A program made the translations under genes and the position numbers. Positions 5,806 through 6,293 of a DNA stretch of 6,293 nucleotides are shown here, in pieces; position 1 is the first letter of the stretch; each line of letters begins with the position of its first letter. The DNA comes from Flavobacteriaceae bacterium UBA3078. GTDB taxonomy: Bacteria; Bacteroidota; Bacteroidia; Flavobacteriales; Flavobacteriaceae. Under the pieces are notes generated by a model, which was not told the DNA's origin, did no database searches, and worked only from the letters and a program-made list of their open reading frames with translations. The DNA is taken from positions 1-6,293 of the forward strand of contig DFBO01000232.1 in the NCBI GenBank assembly GCA_002366675.1, read 5' to 3'.

Positions 5806-6293
5806 ATGTCTTGGTTTAAAAGAAAAGAAAAGGGGATACAAACGACAACTGAACAAAAAAAGGATACTCCTAAAGGTTTGTGGTATAAATCTCCAACAGG
5901 TAAAATAGTTGACACTAAAGAATTAGAACAAAATTTTTATGTCAGTCCAGAAGATGGTTATCACGTTAGAATTGGAAGTAAAGAATATTTCGAAATTTTA
6001 TTCGATGACAATAAGTTTAAAGAATTAGATGCTAAATTAGAATCTAAAGACCCTTTAAAATTCGAAGACACAAAAAAATATCCAGACCGTTTAAAAGCAG
6101 CTCAAGAAAAAACTAATTTAAAAGATGCCGTACGTACAGCTGTAGGTAAATCTAAAGGAAAAGATTTAGTTGTAGCCTGTATGGATTTTACATTTATTGG
6201 TGGTTCTATGGGATCTGTTGTTGGAGAAAAAATAGCTCGTGCTGCAGATTATGCCTTAAAAAAGAAATTGCCTTTCATGATTATTTCTAAATC
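5806..6293 (+). CDS. accD: Acetyl-CoA carboxylase carboxyltransferase subunit beta (AccD), 5' part, zinc-ribbon cysteines absent
   Basis: AccD pairs with AccA in the cytoplasm to move the carboxyl group from biotin to acetyl-CoA, making malonyl-CoA for fatty-acid synthesis. The ATG at 5806 gives the family opening MSWFKRKEKGIQT. The window ends after 162 complete codons, so about the last 120 or more residues are outside. Family marks are PKGLWYKSPTG (22-32), LESKDPLKFEDTKKYPDRL (78-96) and the carboxyltransferase-core segment FTFIGGSMGSVVGEKIARA (128-146). E. coli AccD has four zinc-binding cysteines in its N-terminal ribbon; the aligned positions here are Ser29, Gly32, Ser47 and Asp50. The only cysteine in the visible part is Cys125, in the core. 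The frame is clean through this region, so this is substitution and not damage. From memory, flavobacterial AccD proteins tend to lack some or all of these cysteines. The upstream gap holds a promoter-like box and repeats. Confidence 0.95.
   Translation, partial: MSWFKRKEKGIQTTTEQKKDTPKGLWYKSPTGKIVDTKELEQNFYVSPEDGYHVRIGSKEYFEILFDDNKFKELDAKLESKDPLKFEDTKKYPDRLKAAQEKTNLKDAVRTAVGKSKGKDLVVACMDFTFIGGSMGSVVGEKIARAADYALKKKLPFMIISK

Noticed and set aside
5806..6293. Degenerating or pseudogene copy of accD, because the cysteines are missing
   Set aside because: The frame is open, the other AccD motifs are intact, and the replacements lie in otherwise conserved sequence, as expected of a lineage variant.
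1..6293. CRISPR array, tRNA, rRNA, insertion sequence, phage or defence genes
   Set aside because: I saw no regularly spaced repeats, cloverleaf-like segments, transposase motifs or terminal inverted repeats, and nearly all bases are accounted for by six housekeeping genes.

Overview
The window looks like ordinary chromosomal DNA from a member of the Flavobacteriaceae (Bacteroidota). The reasons are its strong AT bias, the absence of Shine-Dalgarno-like sites before the starts, several TAnnTTTG boxes (the Bacteroidota -7 promoter element) in the intergenic gaps, a PorT-type protein of the type IX secretion system (T9SS), a lipid-anchored Omp85 protein of the TamL type, and a flavobacterial form of AccD. 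There are no mobile elements, tRNAs, rRNAs or CRISPR repeats. Six genes fill the window, and the first and last are cut by its edges.

Layout. (1) 2-454 (+) is the 3' part of ubiE/menG, a menaquinone methyltransferase. Four bases later comes porT (459-1187, +), an outer-membrane beta-barrel protein of T9SS and gliding; the two are probably one transcript. (2) porT runs tail-to-tail into a TrmH/SpoU-family RNA 2'-O-methyltransferase (1174-1905, -), and the coding ends overlap by 14 bp. (3) A 134-bp gap between divergent starts separates it from a large Omp85/TamA-like lipoprotein, tamL (2040-4562, +), which must start at a TTG codon. (4) A 50-bp gap leads to fbaA (4613-5680, +), class II fructose-bisphosphate aldolase. 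(5) A 125-bp gap rich in inverted and direct repeats precedes accD (5806 to the right edge, +), the carboxyltransferase beta subunit of acetyl-CoA carboxylase.

The genes serve envelope building (porT, tamL), respiration (ubiE), central carbon metabolism (fbaA), fatty-acid synthesis (accD) and RNA modification. This is a core housekeeping neighbourhood, and I see no previously undescribed multi-gene system in it. The points most worth a second look are: AccD has lost all four zinc-ribbon cysteines; the fbaA-accD gap holds an 18-bp perfect palindrome overlapping a promoter-like box, followed by repeated AAATCGTTAAT elements; TamL starts at TTG and carries a 66-residue loop with 15 acidic and no basic residues; and the RNA methyltransferase may have a leaderless transcript.
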